Origin: an uncultured Buttiauxella sp.
GTDB taxonomy: Bacteria > Pseudomonadota > Gammaproteobacteria > Enterobacterales > Enterobacteriaceae
Length of the DNA stretch: 64,000 nt
Assembly: GCA_946480445.1 (NCBI GenBank)
Contig: CAMLJN010000009.1
Location: forward strand, 1 to 64,000
Direction: 5' to 3'
Shown here: positions 54,106-64,000 of the stretch, one piece after another
Position numbering within the stretch: the first letter of the stretch is position 1
Layout: each line of letters begins with the position of its first letter
Position numbers and translations under genes: made by a program
Notes under the pieces: model-generated
Told to the model about the DNA's origin: nothing
Databases searched by the model: none
Seen by the model: the letters and a program-made list of their open reading frames with translations, nothing else

Positions 54106-54999
54106 ATGGAATTGCTGCGTAAGGAATTAAGCCACCTTTTGGGGGAAAAGCTAAGCCGTGTCGAGTGCGTCAGCGAACAGCGGGATACCGCGGTCTGGTC
54201 TTTGTACGATAGCGAAGGGAATGCCATGCCGCTGCTGGCCAAAAGCTATAACTCGCCGGGGGTGGCGGCACAGCTGGCCTGCAAGATGTCGATGCTGGCC
54301 CGCTCAGGTACCGTCCGTCTGCCCGTGGTTTACGGCATCGTAACGCATGACGAAACGCCCGGCCCGGACATCCTGCTGATGGAACGTTTACGCGGCGTCT
54401 CCGTCGAGGCACCCACCCGCACGCCAGCCAGCTGGGAGCAGCTCAAAGATCAGATTGTCGAAGGGCTGCTCTCCTGGCATCGCGTCGACAGCGGAGGCTG
54501 CGTAGGCAGCGTTGACAGCACGCAGGAAAACATCTGGCCCTCCTGGTATCGTCAGCGGGTTGAAATGCTGTGGCACACGTTAAACCAGTTTAAGAATACC
54601 GGGCTGACCATGCAGGACTGGCATATTTTGTTCCGTTCTCGTGAATGCCTGCCGCGCATGTTTGAGGGGTTTAACGACAACTGCGTACTCATTCATGGTA
54701 ATTTCGCGCTTGGCTGCATGCTTAAAGACGGCAAAAGCGATCAGCTGCTGGCGATGCTCAACCCGGGTGTTGTGCTTTGGGCGCCCAGAGAGTATGAGCT
54801 CTTCCGCCTCTACGAGGAAGGGCAGGCAGAAAGCCTGTTCTGGCACTATCTGCAACGAGCGCCGGTGTCAGAATCTTTCCTGTGGCGCCGCTGGCTCTAC
54901 GTGCTGTGGGATGCGGTAGCGGTGCTGGTGCAGACGGGCCGCCTGAACCGGCCCGCCTTTGACGCGGCGACGAAAGGGCTACTCCCGTGGATTGCCTGA
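54106..54999 (+). CDS. ycbJ: YcbJ, kinase-like (APH-fold) protein with degenerate active site
   Basis: The 297 residues equal E. coli YcbJ. The overall pattern resembles aminoglycoside/fructosamine kinases: an N-lobe with LLAKSYNSPG, a LLMERLRGVSVE hinge and a catalytic-loop equivalent CVLIHGNFALGCML. In active relatives this loop reads HGDLxxxN; here Asp is Asn and the metal-binding Asn is Cys. The later Asp motif is replaced by LNPGVVLWAP. This suggests a pseudokinase, though I cannot exclude another chemistry. The last 21 nt overlap convergent elyC. Confidence 0.85.
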   Translation: MELLRKELSHLLGEKLSRVECVSEQRDTAVWSLYDSEGNAMPLLAKSYNSPGVAAQLACKMSMLARSGTVRLPVVYGIVTHDETPGPDILLMERLRGVSVEAPTRTPASWEQLKDQIVEGLLSWHRVDSGGCVGSVDSTQENIWPSWYRQRVEMLWHTLNQFKNTGLTMQDWHILFRSRECLPRMFEGFNDNCVLIHGNFALGCMLKDGKSDQLLAMLNPGVVLWAPREYELFRLYEEGQAESLFWHYLQRAPVSESFLWRRWLYVLWDAVAVLVQTGRLNRPAFDAATKGLLPWIA

Positions 55000-55755
55000 C
55001 GGGCCTTTAAGCCACTGCCAGATGCGCCCCAGCGTTTCGTAGCTAACCCTGTCGCTGTGCATCAGCCACAGCGGAGAAGGCATGATCCGCTCCCAGGGAT
55101 TAAGCGGGGAGGCTATCGCCAGTTGGTTGGCGGGGGCAGGCAGAGGGTTCAGGCCCGCGTGACGGAAAAATATCATTGCCCGCGGTAAATGCGAGGCGGA
55201 AGTCACCAGCAGGAAAGGTTGCTGGCCGATAGCTTTAGCGACGGCAGCGGCTTCTTCCTCCGTATCTTTCGGGGTATCCAGCGTGATGATATCAGAGCGA
55301 GGAACCCCCAGGCTTTCTGCCACTCGCGCGCCCGCCTCGGCGGTACTGACAGGATTGGTTATCGCTCTTGCGCCGGTGAAAATAAGTTTAGCGCCGGGGT
55401 TTTCCTGGCGCAGACGTAGCCCTTCAGTTACCCGAGGCAGGCTGTTACTGATAAGATTTGAACTCGGCGCCCAGTCGGGGTTCCACGTATAACCTCCGCC
55501 CAGCACCACAATGTACTTCACGGGTTGGCTTCCGCGCCAGGTCGGGTAAGTTTCTTCTATGGGTTTAAGCATCCGATCGGCAACCGGCTGAAGGCTGAGC
55601 AGCAGCAAAACTAACCAACCGGCGGTAAGCAACGCTTTTGCCGTTTTTTGCCAGCGGCTGAACCACAGCAGCAAAATCGCCACGCCAATGACCAACAGCA
55701 AAAAAGGCAGAGGCAGTAACAGGCCCCCGATAAATTTTTTCAGGATAAAAAGCAT
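54979..55755 (-). CDS. elyC: ElyC (YcbC), DUF218 envelope-biogenesis factor
   Basis: The 258-residue protein has two N-terminal hydrophobic segments (about 5-30 and 35-60). The DUF218 domain includes YIVVLGGGYTWNP, KLIFTGARAITNP, DTPKDTEEEA and VTSASHLPRAM. In E. coli ElyC supports peptidoglycan synthesis at low temperature through the undecaprenyl-phosphate carrier pool. It is convergent with ycbJ (21-nt overlap) and divergent from cmoM. Confidence 0.95.
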   Translation of the reverse strand: MLFILKKFIGGLLLPLPFLLLVIGVAILLLWFSRWQKTAKALLTAGWLVLLLLSLQPVADRMLKPIEETYPTWRGSQPVKYIVVLGGGYTWNPDWAPSSNLISNSLPRVTEGLRLRQENPGAKLIFTGARAITNPVSTAEAGARVAESLGVPRSDIITLDTPKDTEEEAAAVAKAIGQQPFLLVTSASHLPRAMIFFRHAGLNPLPAPANQLAIASPLNPWERIMPSPLWLMHSDRVSYETLGRIWQWLKGPSGNPRE

Positions 55756-55889
55756 GAATTCCGGGTCCTTTTTTAACCATACGGCAGGTAAACGCTGGTG
55801 ATATTACACCAGCCAGGTTCATTCTCCTGCAAGCTGTGCCAAAATAGCGGTTTTGAAAGACTGAGCCCTAAAGCCGTGGAGTAGTACCC

Positions 55890-56678
55890 GTGCGTGACCG
55901 CAATTTTGATGACATTGCCGAGAAGTTCTCACGCAACATCTATGGTACGACCAAAGGCCTGCTGCGTCAGGCTATCCTGTGGCAGGATCTTGATGCCTTG
56001 CTCAGCACTCTCCCGGCAAAGCTGCGGGTACTGGATGCCGGCGGCGGAGAGGGACAAACCGCCTGCCGTATGGCCGAGCTTGGCCATGATGTCGTCCTGT
56101 GCGATGTTTCCGCCGAAATGATCGTACGCGCCAGAGCGATGGCCGTCGAAAAAGGTGTGAGCGAGAACATGCATTTTGTACATTCCTCTGCTCAGGACAT
56201 GGGGCGACATTTGGAAAGCCCGGCCGATCTGATATTGTTTCATGCTGTGCTGGAATGGGTGGTCGACCCGCAGGCGGTGCTGAAATCTCTTTGGGATTGC
56301 CTGGCGCCGGGCGGCGCATTGTCGCTGATGTTCTACAATGCTAACGGCCTGCTGATGCGTAATATGTTCGTCGGCAATTTTGAATACGTGCTTCAGGGCA
56401 TGAAAAAAAACAAGCGGAAAACGCTTTCGCCTGACAATCCGCTGCAGCCAGAACAGGTGTACCACTGGCTGGAGCAAATTGGCTGGCACATTACCGGGAA
56501 AACCGGTGTGCGGGTATTCCATGATTACCTGCGCGACAAGCAAAAACAACGCGATGGTTTTGACGATCTGCTGGCACTTGAGACGCGTTATTGCCGCCAG
56601 GAGCCATTTGTGAGCCTCGGCCGCTATATCCACGTGACAGCCATCAAGCCGCTTGAGCCAAGGAAAAATTATGAGTGA
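55890..56678 (+). CDS. cmoM: tRNA 5-carboxymethoxyuridine methyltransferase CmoM (SmtA)
   Basis: It starts with GTG 55890 ([19 protein letters not shown]), with GGAG upstream, and has 262 residues (E. coli 261). The SAM motif is [11 protein letters not shown]. Further stretches are [21 protein letters not shown] and [15 protein letters not shown]. It methylates cmo5U34 to mcmo5U. The last 8 nt overlap mukF, making it the first gene of the muk operon. Confidence 0.96.
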   Translation: MRDRNFDDIAEKFSRNIYGTTKGLLRQAILWQDLDALLSTLPAKLRVLDAGGGEGQTACRMAELGHDVVLCDVSAEMIVRARAMAVEKGVSENMHFVHSSAQDMGRHLESPADLILFHAVLEWVVDPQAVLKSLWDCLAPGGALSLMFYNANGLLMRNMFVGNFEYVLQGMKKNKRKTLSPDNPLQPEQVYHWLEQIGWHITGKTGVRVFHDYLRDKQKQRDGFDDLLALETRYCRQEPFVSLGRYIHVTAIKPLEPRKNYE

Positions 56679-57993
56679 TGTTTCCCAGACAGTGCCTGAA
56701 CTGGTTGCCTGGGCCAGGAAAAATGATTTCTCGATCTCGCTGCCAACCGAGCGCCTGACGTTCCTGCTGGCGATTGCCACGCTGAACGGCGAAAGGCTGG
56801 ATGGCGAGCTGAGTGAAGGGGAGCTGGTGGATGCTTTCCGCCACGTGAGCGAAGGTTTCGAGCAAACCACCGAAACCATCAACGTCCGCGCCAACAACGC
56901 CATCAACGATATGGTGCGTCAGCGTCTGCTCAACCGCTTTACCAGTGAAATCCATGAAGGGAATTCAATCTACCGCCTCACGCCGCTGGGGATTGGCATT
57001 ACCGACTACTATATTCGCCAGCGCGAGTTCTCGACGCTGCGTTTATCTATGCAGCTTTCTATCGTCGCCGGGGAGCTTAAACGGGCCGCCGACGCCGCCG
57101 ACGAAAACGGCGATGAATTCCACTGGCATCGCAACGTGTTTGCGCCGCTTAAGTACTCCGTTGCGGAGATCTTTGACAGTATCGACCTCACCCAGCGCAT
57201 CATGGATGAGCAGCAGCAGCAGGTGAAAGACGACATCGCTCAGTTGCTTAATAAAGACTGGCGTGCGGCGATCTCCAGCTGCGAACTGCTGCTGTCTGAA
57301 ACCTCCGGCACGCTGCGAGAATTGCAGGACACCCTGGAAGCCGCAGGGGATAAGCTGCAGGCGAACTTACTGCGCATTCAGGATGCGACCCTGGGGCGCG
57401 ACGATCTGCACTTTATCGACCGTCTGGTGTTCGATCTGCAAAGCAAACTTGACCGCATTACCAGCTGGGGCCAGCAGGCTATCGATCTGTGGATTGGCTA
57501 CGATCGTCACGTCCATAAATTCATCCGTACCGCTATCGACATGGATAAAAATCGTGTCTTTGCCCAGCGTTTACGTGTTTCGGTGCAAAACTATTTCGAT
57601 GCCCCCTGGGCGCTGACCTATGCCAGCGCCGACCGCCTTCTCGATATGCGTGATGAAGAAATGACGTTGCGTGACGAAGAGGTGACAGGGGAGCTGCCGA
57701 CAGATCTGGAGTTCGAAGAGTTCAATGAAATTCGCGAACAGCTGGCGCTTCTGATAGAAGCGGCATTGCAGAGCTACAAAACCAGACAGGTGCCATTAGA
57801 TTTGGGCGTGGTGATGAAAGAGTATCTCACCCAGTATCCGCGCGCCCGTCATTTTGATGTGGCACGAATCGTGGTCGACCAGGCGGTACGCCTCGGTGTG
57901 GCTGAAGCAGACTTTACCGGCTTGCCGCCTCAGTGGCAGCCAATTAACGATTACGGGGCCAAGGTACAGGCGCATGTCATCAACAAATATTGA
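56671..57993 (+). CDS. mukF: MukF, kleisin subunit of the MukBEF condensin
   Basis: ATG 56671 ([17 protein letters not shown]) gives 440 residues, as in E. coli. The N-terminal winged helix dimerises and a middle helical domain (about 120-290) follows. The C-terminal winged helix contacts the MukB head. AGGA lies 6 nt before the ATG. The start overlaps cmoM by 8 nt and the end overlaps mukE by 20 nt. Confidence 0.98.
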   Translation: MSDVSQTVPELVAWARKNDFSISLPTERLTFLLAIATLNGERLDGELSEGELVDAFRHVSEGFEQTTETINVRANNAINDMVRQRLLNRFTSEIHEGNSIYRLTPLGIGITDYYIRQREFSTLRLSMQLSIVAGELKRAADAADENGDEFHWHRNVFAPLKYSVAEIFDSIDLTQRIMDEQQQQVKDDIAQLLNKDWRAAISSCELLLSETSGTLRELQDTLEAAGDKLQANLLRIQDATLGRDDLHFIDRLVFDLQSKLDRITSWGQQAIDLWIGYDRHVHKFIRTAIDMDKNRVFAQRLRVSVQNYFDAPWALTYASADRLLDMRDEEMTLRDEEVTGELPTDLEFEEFNEIREQLALLIEAALQSYKTRQVPLDLGVVMKEYLTQYPRARHFDVARIVVDQAVRLGVAEADFTGLPPQWQPINDYGAKVQAHVINKY

Positions 57994-58690
57994 AAAAGTG
58001 ATGCCGGTTAAACTGGCACAGGCGTTGGTTAATCCGCTCTTTCCGGCGCTCGACAGCCAGCTTCGCGCCGGACGACACGTCGGGCTGGATGAACTGGATA
58101 ATCACGCTTTCCTGATGGATTTTCAGGACGAGCTGGAAGAGTTTTATACCCGCTATAACGTCGAATTGATCCGCGCGCCAGAAGGTTTCTTCTATCTGCG
58201 ACCGCGCTCCACCACGCTGATCCCTCGTTCGGTTCTGTCCGAGCTGGACATGATGGTGGGTAAAATTCTCTGCTACCTCTATCTCAGCCCGGAACGCCTG
58301 GCGAACGAAGGTATCTTCACGCAGCAGGAGCTGTATGACGAGCTGTTGACGCTGGCGGACGAAAGCAAGCTGCTGAAACTGGTCAACAACCGTTCCACCG
58401 GCTCGGATGTCGACAGACAAAAGCTACAGGAAAAAGTGCGCTCTTCGCTGACGCGTCTGCGCCGCCTCGGGATGATTTGGTTTATGGGTCACGACAGCAG
58501 CAAGTTCCGCATCACTGAATCGGTATTCCGCTTCGGTGCTGATGTGCGTACCGGTGACGACCCGCGCGAAGCGCAGCTGCGCATGATCCGCGACGGTGAG
58601 GCTATGCCGGTGGAAACCCGCCTGCAGCTGAACGACGAAACGGATGAGCCACAGAATACCCAGGATAACGCGGAGGATGAACAGGAATGA
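57974..58690 (+). CDS. mukE: MukE subunit of the MukBEF condensin
   Basis: ATG 57974 ([16 protein letters not shown]) gives 238 residues (E. coli about 234). Another possible start is Met10. Tandem winged helices include [18 protein letters not shown] and [18 protein letters not shown]. The acidic tail ([19 protein letters not shown]) is variable. It lies inside the mukF frame for 20 nt, and its TGA overlaps the mukB ATG. Confidence 0.97.
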   Translation: MSSTNIEKVMPVKLAQALVNPLFPALDSQLRAGRHVGLDELDNHAFLMDFQDELEEFYTRYNVELIRAPEGFFYLRPRSTTLIPRSVLSELDMMVGKILCYLYLSPERLANEGIFTQQELYDELLTLADESKLLKLVNNRSTGSDVDRQKLQEKVRSSLTRLRRLGMIWFMGHDSSKFRITESVFRFGADVRTGDDPREAQLRMIRDGEAMPVETRLQLNDETDEPQNTQDNAEDEQE

Positions 58691-61600
58691 TTGAACGCGG
58701 AAAATTTCGCTCGCTAACGCTGATTAACTGGAACGGTTTCTTCGCGCGTACTTTTGACCTGGATGAGCTGGTGACTACGCTTTCGGGCGGTAACGGTGCC
58801 GGTAAATCAACGACCATGGCGGCCTTCGTTACGGCTCTTATCCCGGATTTAACGCTGCTGCACTTCCGTAACACGACCGAAGCTGGGGCCACGTCCGGCT
58901 CACGCGACAAAGGCTTGCACGGTAAGCTGAAGGCAGGCGTTTGTTATTCCACCCTCGACGTGATCAACTCCCGTCACCAGCGTGTCGTGGTGGGTGTCCG
59001 TCTGCAACAGGTAGCAGGCCGCGACCGTAAAGTGGACATCAAGCCGTTTGCAATCCAGGGGCTGCCGACTTCGATTCAGCCTACGCAGCTGCTGACCGAA
59101 ACGCTGAACGAGCGCCAGGCCCGCGTGTTGAGCCTGCAGGAGCTGAAAGATAAAGTGGAGGCCATCGAAGGCGTTCAGTTTAAGCAGTTCAACTCCATTA
59201 CCGACTATCACTCTCTGATGTTCGATCTGGGCATCGTGGCGCGTCGCCTGCGCAGCGCCTCGGACCGCAGTAAATATTATCGTCTGATCGAAGCTTCGCT
59301 CTACGGCGGGATCTCCAGCGCCATCACCCGCTCGCTGCGTGACTACCTGCTGCCGGAAAACGGCGGGGTGCGTAAAGCGTTCCAGGATATGGAAGCCGCG
59401 CTGCGTGAAAACCGCATGACGCTGGAAGCGATTCGCGTGACGCAGTCTGACCGCGATCTGTTTAAGCATCTTATTTCCGAAGCCACTGACTATGTCGCGG
59501 CGGACTACATGCGTCACGCCAACGAACGGCGCATTCATCTGGATAAAGCGCTCGAATTCCGTCGCGAACTGCACATCAGCCGCAAACAGCTGGCTGCGGA
59601 GCAGTTCAAACACGTTGATATGGCGCGTGAGCTTGCCGAACACAGCGGGGCGGAAGGCGACCTGGAAACGGATTATCAGGCAGCCAGCGACCACCTGAAT
59701 CTGGTGCAGACCGCTATCCGCCAGCAGGAAAAAATCGAACGTTACGAAGCCGATCTTGACGAGCTGCAAATGCGGCTTGAAGAGCAAAGCGAAATTGTCG
59801 CACAAGCCAGCGAGCAGCAGGAAGAAAACGAAGCGCGCGCCGAAGCTGCAGAGCTGGAAGTGGACGAGCTGAAAAGCCAGCTTGCCGACTACCAGCAGGC
59901 GCTGGACGTGCAGCAAACGCGAGCCATTCAGTACCAGCAGGCGTTGCAGGCGCTGGAGCGCGCGCGCGCCGTCTGCCATCTGCCGGATTTAACCGCCGAC
60001 AGCGCGGACGAATGGCTGGAAACCTTCCAGGCCAAAGAGCAGGAAGCGACGGAAAAACTGCTGACGCTGGAACAAAAAATGAGCGTGGCGCAAACGGCGC
60101 ACAGCCAGTTTGAGCATGCCTATCAGCTTGTGACGGCCATTAGCGGTCCGGTCAGCCGCAGCGAAGCCTGGGAAGCCGCGCGTGAATTGCTGCGCGACAG
60201 CAACAACCAGCGCCATCTGACCGAGCAGGTTCAGCCGCTGCGTATGCGGCTTAACGAGCTTGAACAGCGCCTGCGCGAACAGCAGGAGGCCGAGCGTCTG
60301 CTGGCTGAGTTTTGTAAACGCCAGGGTAAACAGTTCGATCCTGAAGATCTTGAGGCGTTGCAGGAAGAGCTGGAAGAACGCATTGCCACCCTGCAACAGG
60401 GGGTTGCCGAAGCCAGCGAACAGCGCGTTTCCCTGCGCCAGGAACATGAACAGATTCAGGCGCGTATCAAACGTCTGTCCCTGCGTGCTCCGGTCTGGCT
60501 TGCGGCGCAGACCAGCCTCAACCAGCTCTGCGAGCAGAGCAACGAAGAATTCGAAAGCAGCCAGCATGTGACCGAATACATGCAGCAGCTGCTGGAGCGC
60601 GAGCGCGATGTTACGGTGGAACGTGACGAAGTCGGCGCCCGCAAGCGAGCCATCGACGAAGAGATCGAGCGTCTCAGCCAGCCGGGCGGGGCAGAAGACT
60701 CGCGTCTGAATGCGCTGGCCGAACGTTTTGGTGGCGTCCTGCTGTCTGAGATTTATGACGACATCAGCCTCGACGATGCGCCGTACTTCTCAGCGCTGTA
60801 TGGCCCATCTCGTCACGCTATCGTGGTACCTGATTTATCGCTGGTGCGCGAGCAGCTTGAAAGCCTGGAAGATTGCCCGGAAGACCTGTACCTGATCGAA
60901 GGGGATCCGTCCTCGTTTGATGATAGCGTCTTTACCGTGGTAGAGATGGACGCGGCTGTGCTGGTGAAAACGGCCGACCGCCAGTGGCGCTATTCACGGC
61001 TGCCGGAGCTGCCGCTGTTTGGCCGCGCCGCCCGTGAAAATCGCCTGGAAAATCTGCATGCGGAACGTGAAACCCTGGCGGAACGTTTTGCCACGCTTTC
61101 CTTCGACGTGCAGAAATCCCAGCGCCTGCACCAGGCATTCAGCCGCTTTATCGGCCAGCACCTTGGCGTGGCGTTTGACGAAGATCCGGAAGAAGAAATT
61201 CGTCAGCTCAATACCCGCCGCGGCGAAATTGAACGCGCTATCAACAATCATGAAAATGATAACCAGCAGCAGCGCCAGCAGTTTGACCTGGCAAAAGAGG
61301 GCGTTGCACAACTCAACCGCCTGCTGCCGCACGTTAGCCTGCTCAATGATGAAACGCTGGCGGACCGCTGCGATGAAATTCGCGAGCGTCTGATGGAAGC
61401 CGAAGAAGCGGCACGCTTTATTCACCAGCACGGCAGCCAGCTGGCAAAACTGGAGGCGGTTGCCTCGGTCCTGCAAAGCGATCCGGAACAGTTTGAGCAG
61501 CTCAAAGAAGACTATCAGTACGCGCAGCAGATCCAGCGCGATGCGCGTCAGCAGGCCTTTGCTTTGACAGAAGTCGTGCAGCGCCGCGCGCACTTCAGCT

Positions 61601-63135
61601 ATTCCGACTCTGCCGCTATGCTGGACGGTAACAGCGATCTGAACGAAAAACTGCGTCGCCGACTGGAACAGGCCGAAGCCGAACGTACCCGTTCCCGTGA
61701 GGCGTTACGCACTCATGCCCAGCAGCTCAGCCAGTTCAGCCAGCTAATGGCCTCCCTGAAAAGCTCCTTCGACACCAAGAAAGAGCTGCTTAACGACCTG
61801 CATAAAGAGCTACAGGATATTGGTGTACGTGCCGACACCGGCGCAGAAGAGCGTGCACGCGCACGTCGCGACGAGCTACACACTGCGTTAAGCAACAACC
61901 GCTCCCGCCGTAATCAGCTTGAGAAAGCCCTGACCTACTGCGAAGCGGAAATGAGCAACCTGACCCGCAAACTGAAACAGCTGGAGCGCAGCTACTTTGA
62001 AATGCGCGAGCAGGTGGTGACGGCGAAAGCGGGCTGGTGTGCGGTAATGCGTATGGTGAAAGACAATGGCGTTGAACGTCGCCTGCATCGTCGCGAGCTG
62101 GCTTACCAGACCGGCGATGAGTTGCGTTCTATGTCGGATAAGGCGCTGGGTGCGCTGCGTCTGGCCGTCGCGGATAACGAACACCTGCGCGACGTTCTGC
62201 GCCTGTCAGAAGATCCTAAACGTCCGGAACGTAAAATTCAGTTCTTCGTGGCGGTTTATCAGCACCTGCGCGAACGTATTCGTCAGGATATCATCCGCAC
62301 GGACGATCCGGTTGAGGCCATCGAGCAGATGGAAATTGAGCTGGGTCGTCTGACAGAAGAGCTGACTTCCCGCGAACAGAAGCTGGCGATCAGCTCCCGC
62401 AGCGTGGCAAACATCATCCGTAAAACGATTCAGCGCGAGCAGAACCGTATTCGTATGCTGAACCAGGGGCTGCAAAGCGTCTCCTTCGGTCAGGTTAACA
62501 GCGTGCGCCTGAACGTGAACGTGCGCGAAACCCACGCCACTTTGCTGAACGTGCTTTCAGAACAGCATGAGCAGCATCAGGATCTGTTTAACAGCAACCG
62601 GCTGAGCTTCTCCGAAGCGCTGGCCAAGCTGTATCAGCGCCTGAACCCGCAGATCGACATGGGCCAGCGCACGCCGCAGACTATCGGGGAAGAGCTGCTG
62701 GACTACCGCAACTATCTTGAGATGGAAGTGGAAGTTAACCGCGGCACGGACGGCTGGCTGCGTGCTGAAAGCGGGGCGCTGTCAACGGGTGAGGCGATCG
62801 GTACCGGGATGTCCATTCTGGTGATGGTCGTACAGAGCTGGGAAGAAGAGTCCCGCCGCCTGCGTGGCAAAGACATCTCGCCTTGCCGTCTGCTGTTCCT
62901 TGATGAAGCGGCGCGTCTGGATGCCAAGTCTATCGCCACGCTGTTTGAGCTTTGCGAGCGTCTGGAAATGCAGCTGATCATTGCGGCCCCGGAAAACATC
63001 AGCCCGGAAAAAGGCACGACTTATAAGCTTGTGCGTAAGGTCTTTAATAACCACGAGCACGTGCACGTGGTTGGTCTGCGGGGCTTTGCCGCACCGCTGC
63101 CAGAAGCCTTATCGGGTACCGCCGAAGCGTCCTGA
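58687..63135 (+). CDS. mukB: MukB, SMC-like condensin ATPase
   Basis: The 1482 residues (E. coli 1486) begin with the head, Walker [10 protein letters not shown] (34-42). Long coiled coils run from about 280 to 640, followed by a hinge (about 650-780) and the return coil. The C-terminal head has the signature [12 protein letters not shown] and Walker [12 protein letters not shown]. MukB with MukE and MukF compacts the chromosome and binds topoisomerase IV at the hinge. Its ATG overlaps the mukE stop by 4 nt. Confidence 0.99.
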   Translation: MIERGKFRSLTLINWNGFFARTFDLDELVTTLSGGNGAGKSTTMAAFVTALIPDLTLLHFRNTTEAGATSGSRDKGLHGKLKAGVCYSTLDVINSRHQRVVVGVRLQQVAGRDRKVDIKPFAIQGLPTSIQPTQLLTETLNERQARVLSLQELKDKVEAIEGVQFKQFNSITDYHSLMFDLGIVARRLRSASDRSKYYRLIEASLYGGISSAITRSLRDYLLPENGGVRKAFQDMEAALRENRMTLEAIRVTQSDRDLFKHLISEATDYVAADYMRHANERRIHLDKALEFRRELHISRKQLAAEQFKHVDMARELAEHSGAEGDLETDYQAASDHLNLVQTAIRQQEKIERYEADLDELQMRLEEQSEIVAQASEQQEENEARAEAAELEVDELKSQLADYQQALDVQQTRAIQYQQALQALERARAVCHLPDLTADSADEWLETFQAKEQEATEKLLTLEQKMSVAQTAHSQFEHAYQLVTAISGPVSRSEAWEAARELLRDSNNQRHLTEQVQPLRMRLNELEQRLREQQEAERLLAEFCKRQGKQFDPEDLEALQEELEERIATLQQGVAEASEQRVSLRQEHEQIQARIKRLSLRAPVWLAAQTSLNQLCEQSNEEFESSQHVTEYMQQLLERERDVTVERDEVGARKRAIDEEIERLSQPGGAEDSRLNALAERFGGVLLSEIYDDISLDDAPYFSALYGPSRHAIVVPDLSLVREQLESLEDCPEDLYLIEGDPSSFDDSVFTVVEMDAAVLVKTADRQWRYSRLPELPLFGRAARENRLENLHAERETLAERFATLSFDVQKSQRLHQAFSRFIGQHLGVAFDEDPEEEIRQLNTRRGEIERAINNHENDNQQQRQQFDLAKEGVAQLNRLLPHVSLLNDETLADRCDEIRERLMEAEEAARFIHQHGSQLAKLEAVASVLQSDPEQFEQLKEDYQYAQQIQRDARQQAFALTEVVQRRAHFSYSDSAAMLDGNSDLNEKLRRRLEQAEAERTRSREALRTHAQQLSQFSQLMASLKSSFDTKKELLNDLHKELQDIGVRADTGAEERARARRDELHTALSNNRSRRNQLEKALTYCEAEMSNLTRKLKQLERSYFEMREQVVTAKAGWCAVMRMVKDNGVERRLHRRELAYQTGDELRSMSDKALGALRLAVADNEHLRDVLRLSEDPKRPERKIQFFVAVYQHLRERIRQDIIRTDDPVEAIEQMEIELGRLTEELTSREQKLAISSRSVANIIRKTIQREQNRIRMLNQGLQSVSFGQVNSVRLNVNVRETHATLLNVLSEQHEQHQDLFNSNRLSFSEALAKLYQRLNPQIDMGQRTPQTIGEELLDYRNYLEMEVEVNRGTDGWLRAESGALSTGEAIGTGMSILVMVVQSWEEESRRLRGKDISPCRLLFLDEAARLDAKSIATLFELCERLEMQLIIAAPENISPEKGTTYKLVRKVFNNHEHVHVVGLRGFAAPLPEALSGTAEAS

Positions 63136-63158
63136 TCCTGGTGACTTAATGTTTGAAC

Positions 63159-63184
63159 AAAGCGGGCTGCGGCCCGCTTTTTTT
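63159..63184 (+). terminator. mukB operon terminator
   Basis: AGCGGGC-TGCG-GCCCGCT is followed by six T, 25 nt after the mukB stop. Confidence 0.93.
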
Positions 63185-63313
63185 ATGTCCAAATCTCTTA
63201 ATGTTTAATTTTCTTTACATTTATGCGGGCATTTGGTTTTCAGTATTTATATACTTAACCAAGCATCGGGTGAAATGCCGATGACCACAAACAGCCAAAC
63301 TAAGGGCCAAGGG

Positions 63314-64000
63314 ATGTTGCTTACGAAAATGCATGGTTTTAGAGCGTCGGCGATCGGTTATTGCCTGGCACTCAGTCTGGCTCCACTGTTTACGGTGCAG
63401 GCACAAGAGAAAGAACCCGCCGTGGTGCCTTCTGACAGCTCCGCCGATACGGCGCAGCAGCCAACTGTGCTTGAACAGCCTTTAGCGCAGTCTGCCGCAA
63501 CGGCAACGATGGCGGGCACGATGCCGCTTAGCTCCGCGACGATGTCCGCGGCACAAAGCCGTTCCCAGCTTCTGGCTCATATGCCTGCGGGTTACGCACC
63601 CGTCTATCTCAATGCGCTGTCGGCATTTTATGCCGCGCGCGAGATGAAACCGATGTGGGAAAATCGCGAGGCGGTACAGGCTTTTCAGCAGCAGCTTGCC
63701 GAGCTTGCCATCGCCGGTATTCAGCCCCAGTTTACCACCTGGGTGGAGCTGCTCACCGATCCTTCAGTAACCGGTATGGCGCGCGATATCGTGCTTTCTG
63801 ATGCCATGATGGGCTATCTCCAGTTTGTTTCCGGTATTCCTACCGAAGGGAATCGCTGGCTCTACAGTACGACGCCATACAAAATGCAGACCGCACCTTT
63901 GTCCGTCATTAACCAGTGGCAGGTGGCAGTCGACCAGGGCACGCTGGTGAGCTTTATCGCCACCCTTGCCCCTCAGCATCCGCAATATGCGCAGATGCAT
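63314..64000 (+). CDS. ldtD: L,D-transpeptidase LdtD (YcbB), partial, C-terminal part outside window
   Basis: The visible part is 229 codons of about 615, open to the right edge. ATG 63314 ([17 protein letters not shown]) is preferred by similarity, with AAGGG 7 nt upstream. In-frame ATGs at 63275 and 63281 would add 11-13 codons. The signal peptide ends near VQA/QE (31). The part seen is the N-terminal scaffold domain ([31 protein letters not shown]); the peptidoglycan-binding and YkuD catalytic domains would lie beyond 64000. LdtD makes 3-3 crosslinks in peptidoglycan. Confidence 0.95.
   Translation, partial: MLLTKMHGFRASAIGYCLALSLAPLFTVQAQEKEPAVVPSDSSADTAQQPTVLEQPLAQSAATATMAGTMPLSSATMSAAQSRSQLLAHMPAGYAPVYLNALSAFYAAREMKPMWENREAVQAFQQQLAELAIAGIQPQFTTWVELLTDPSVTGMARDIVLSDAMMGYLQFVSGIPTEGNRWLYSTTPYKMQTAPLSVINQWQVAVDQGTLVSFIATLAPQHPQYAQMH

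Noticed and set aside
58900-59979. 359-codon open frame antisense to mukB
   Set aside because: A shadow of the coiled-coil coding region; the real frame matches MukB throughout.

Overview
The window is a 64 kb stretch of the chromosome of a member of the Enterobacteriaceae close to, but distinct from, Escherichia coli. Nearly every protein is recognisable as the full-length counterpart of an E. coli protein, and gene order follows the E. coli 0.91-0.98 Mb region (hcp to ycbB/ldtD). Several differences point to another genus of the family (Enterobacter, Klebsiella or Cedecea type; I cannot decide which). tRNA gene serW is missing between clpA and infA, ycaC is missing after dmsC, a CigR-like secreted protein gene replaces ycaM/ycaN/ycaK beside pflA, and the FtsK linker is about 100 residues shorter. 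No insertion sequence, prophage, CRISPR array, rRNA or tRNA gene was seen.

Layout. 1-9.5 kb: hcp (cut by the left edge, nitrosative stress), lysO (lysine export), aqpZ (water channel), ybjD (OLD-type nuclease), ybjX, and the MacAB export pump. 9.6-13.1 kb: cspD, the ClpAS protease parts and infA. 13.4-18.9 kb: aat, the CydDC exporter needed for cytochrome bd, and trxB. 19.4-27.2 kb: lrp, ftsK, lolA, rarA and serS. 27.5-40.7 kb: an anaerobic block with dmsABC (DMSO respiration), ycaD, the cigR-like gene, pflA/pflB/focA (pyruvate to formate), ycaO and ycaP. 40.9-46.5 kb: serC-aroA, cmk-rpsA and ihfB. 46.7-54.0 kb: the comEC homologue ycaI, msbA-lpxK (lipid A), ycaQ and ycaR-kdsB (Kdo activation). 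54.1-64 kb: ycbJ, elyC, cmoM-mukF-mukE-mukB (chromosome condensation) and the start of ldtD, cut by the right edge.

How the genes work together. Three themes recur. One is anaerobic and redox life (hcp, cydDC, trxB, dmsABC, pfl, with FNR-like sites upstream of hcp, dmsA and focA). One is envelope building (lolA, msbA, lpxK, kdsB, elyC, ldtD, macAB). One is chromosome and ribosome upkeep (ftsK with a LexA-like box, rarA, mukFEB, ihfB, rpsA, infA).

I found no convincing undescribed multi-gene system. The parts most worth a second look are small: a 23-bp hairpin repeated on both sides of a palindrome-rich segment between cydD and trxB, the CigR-like gene, the lost serW, the internal start in clpA, and the degenerate kinase-like YcbJ. 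Statements about the E. coli counterparts come from memory, not from a search.
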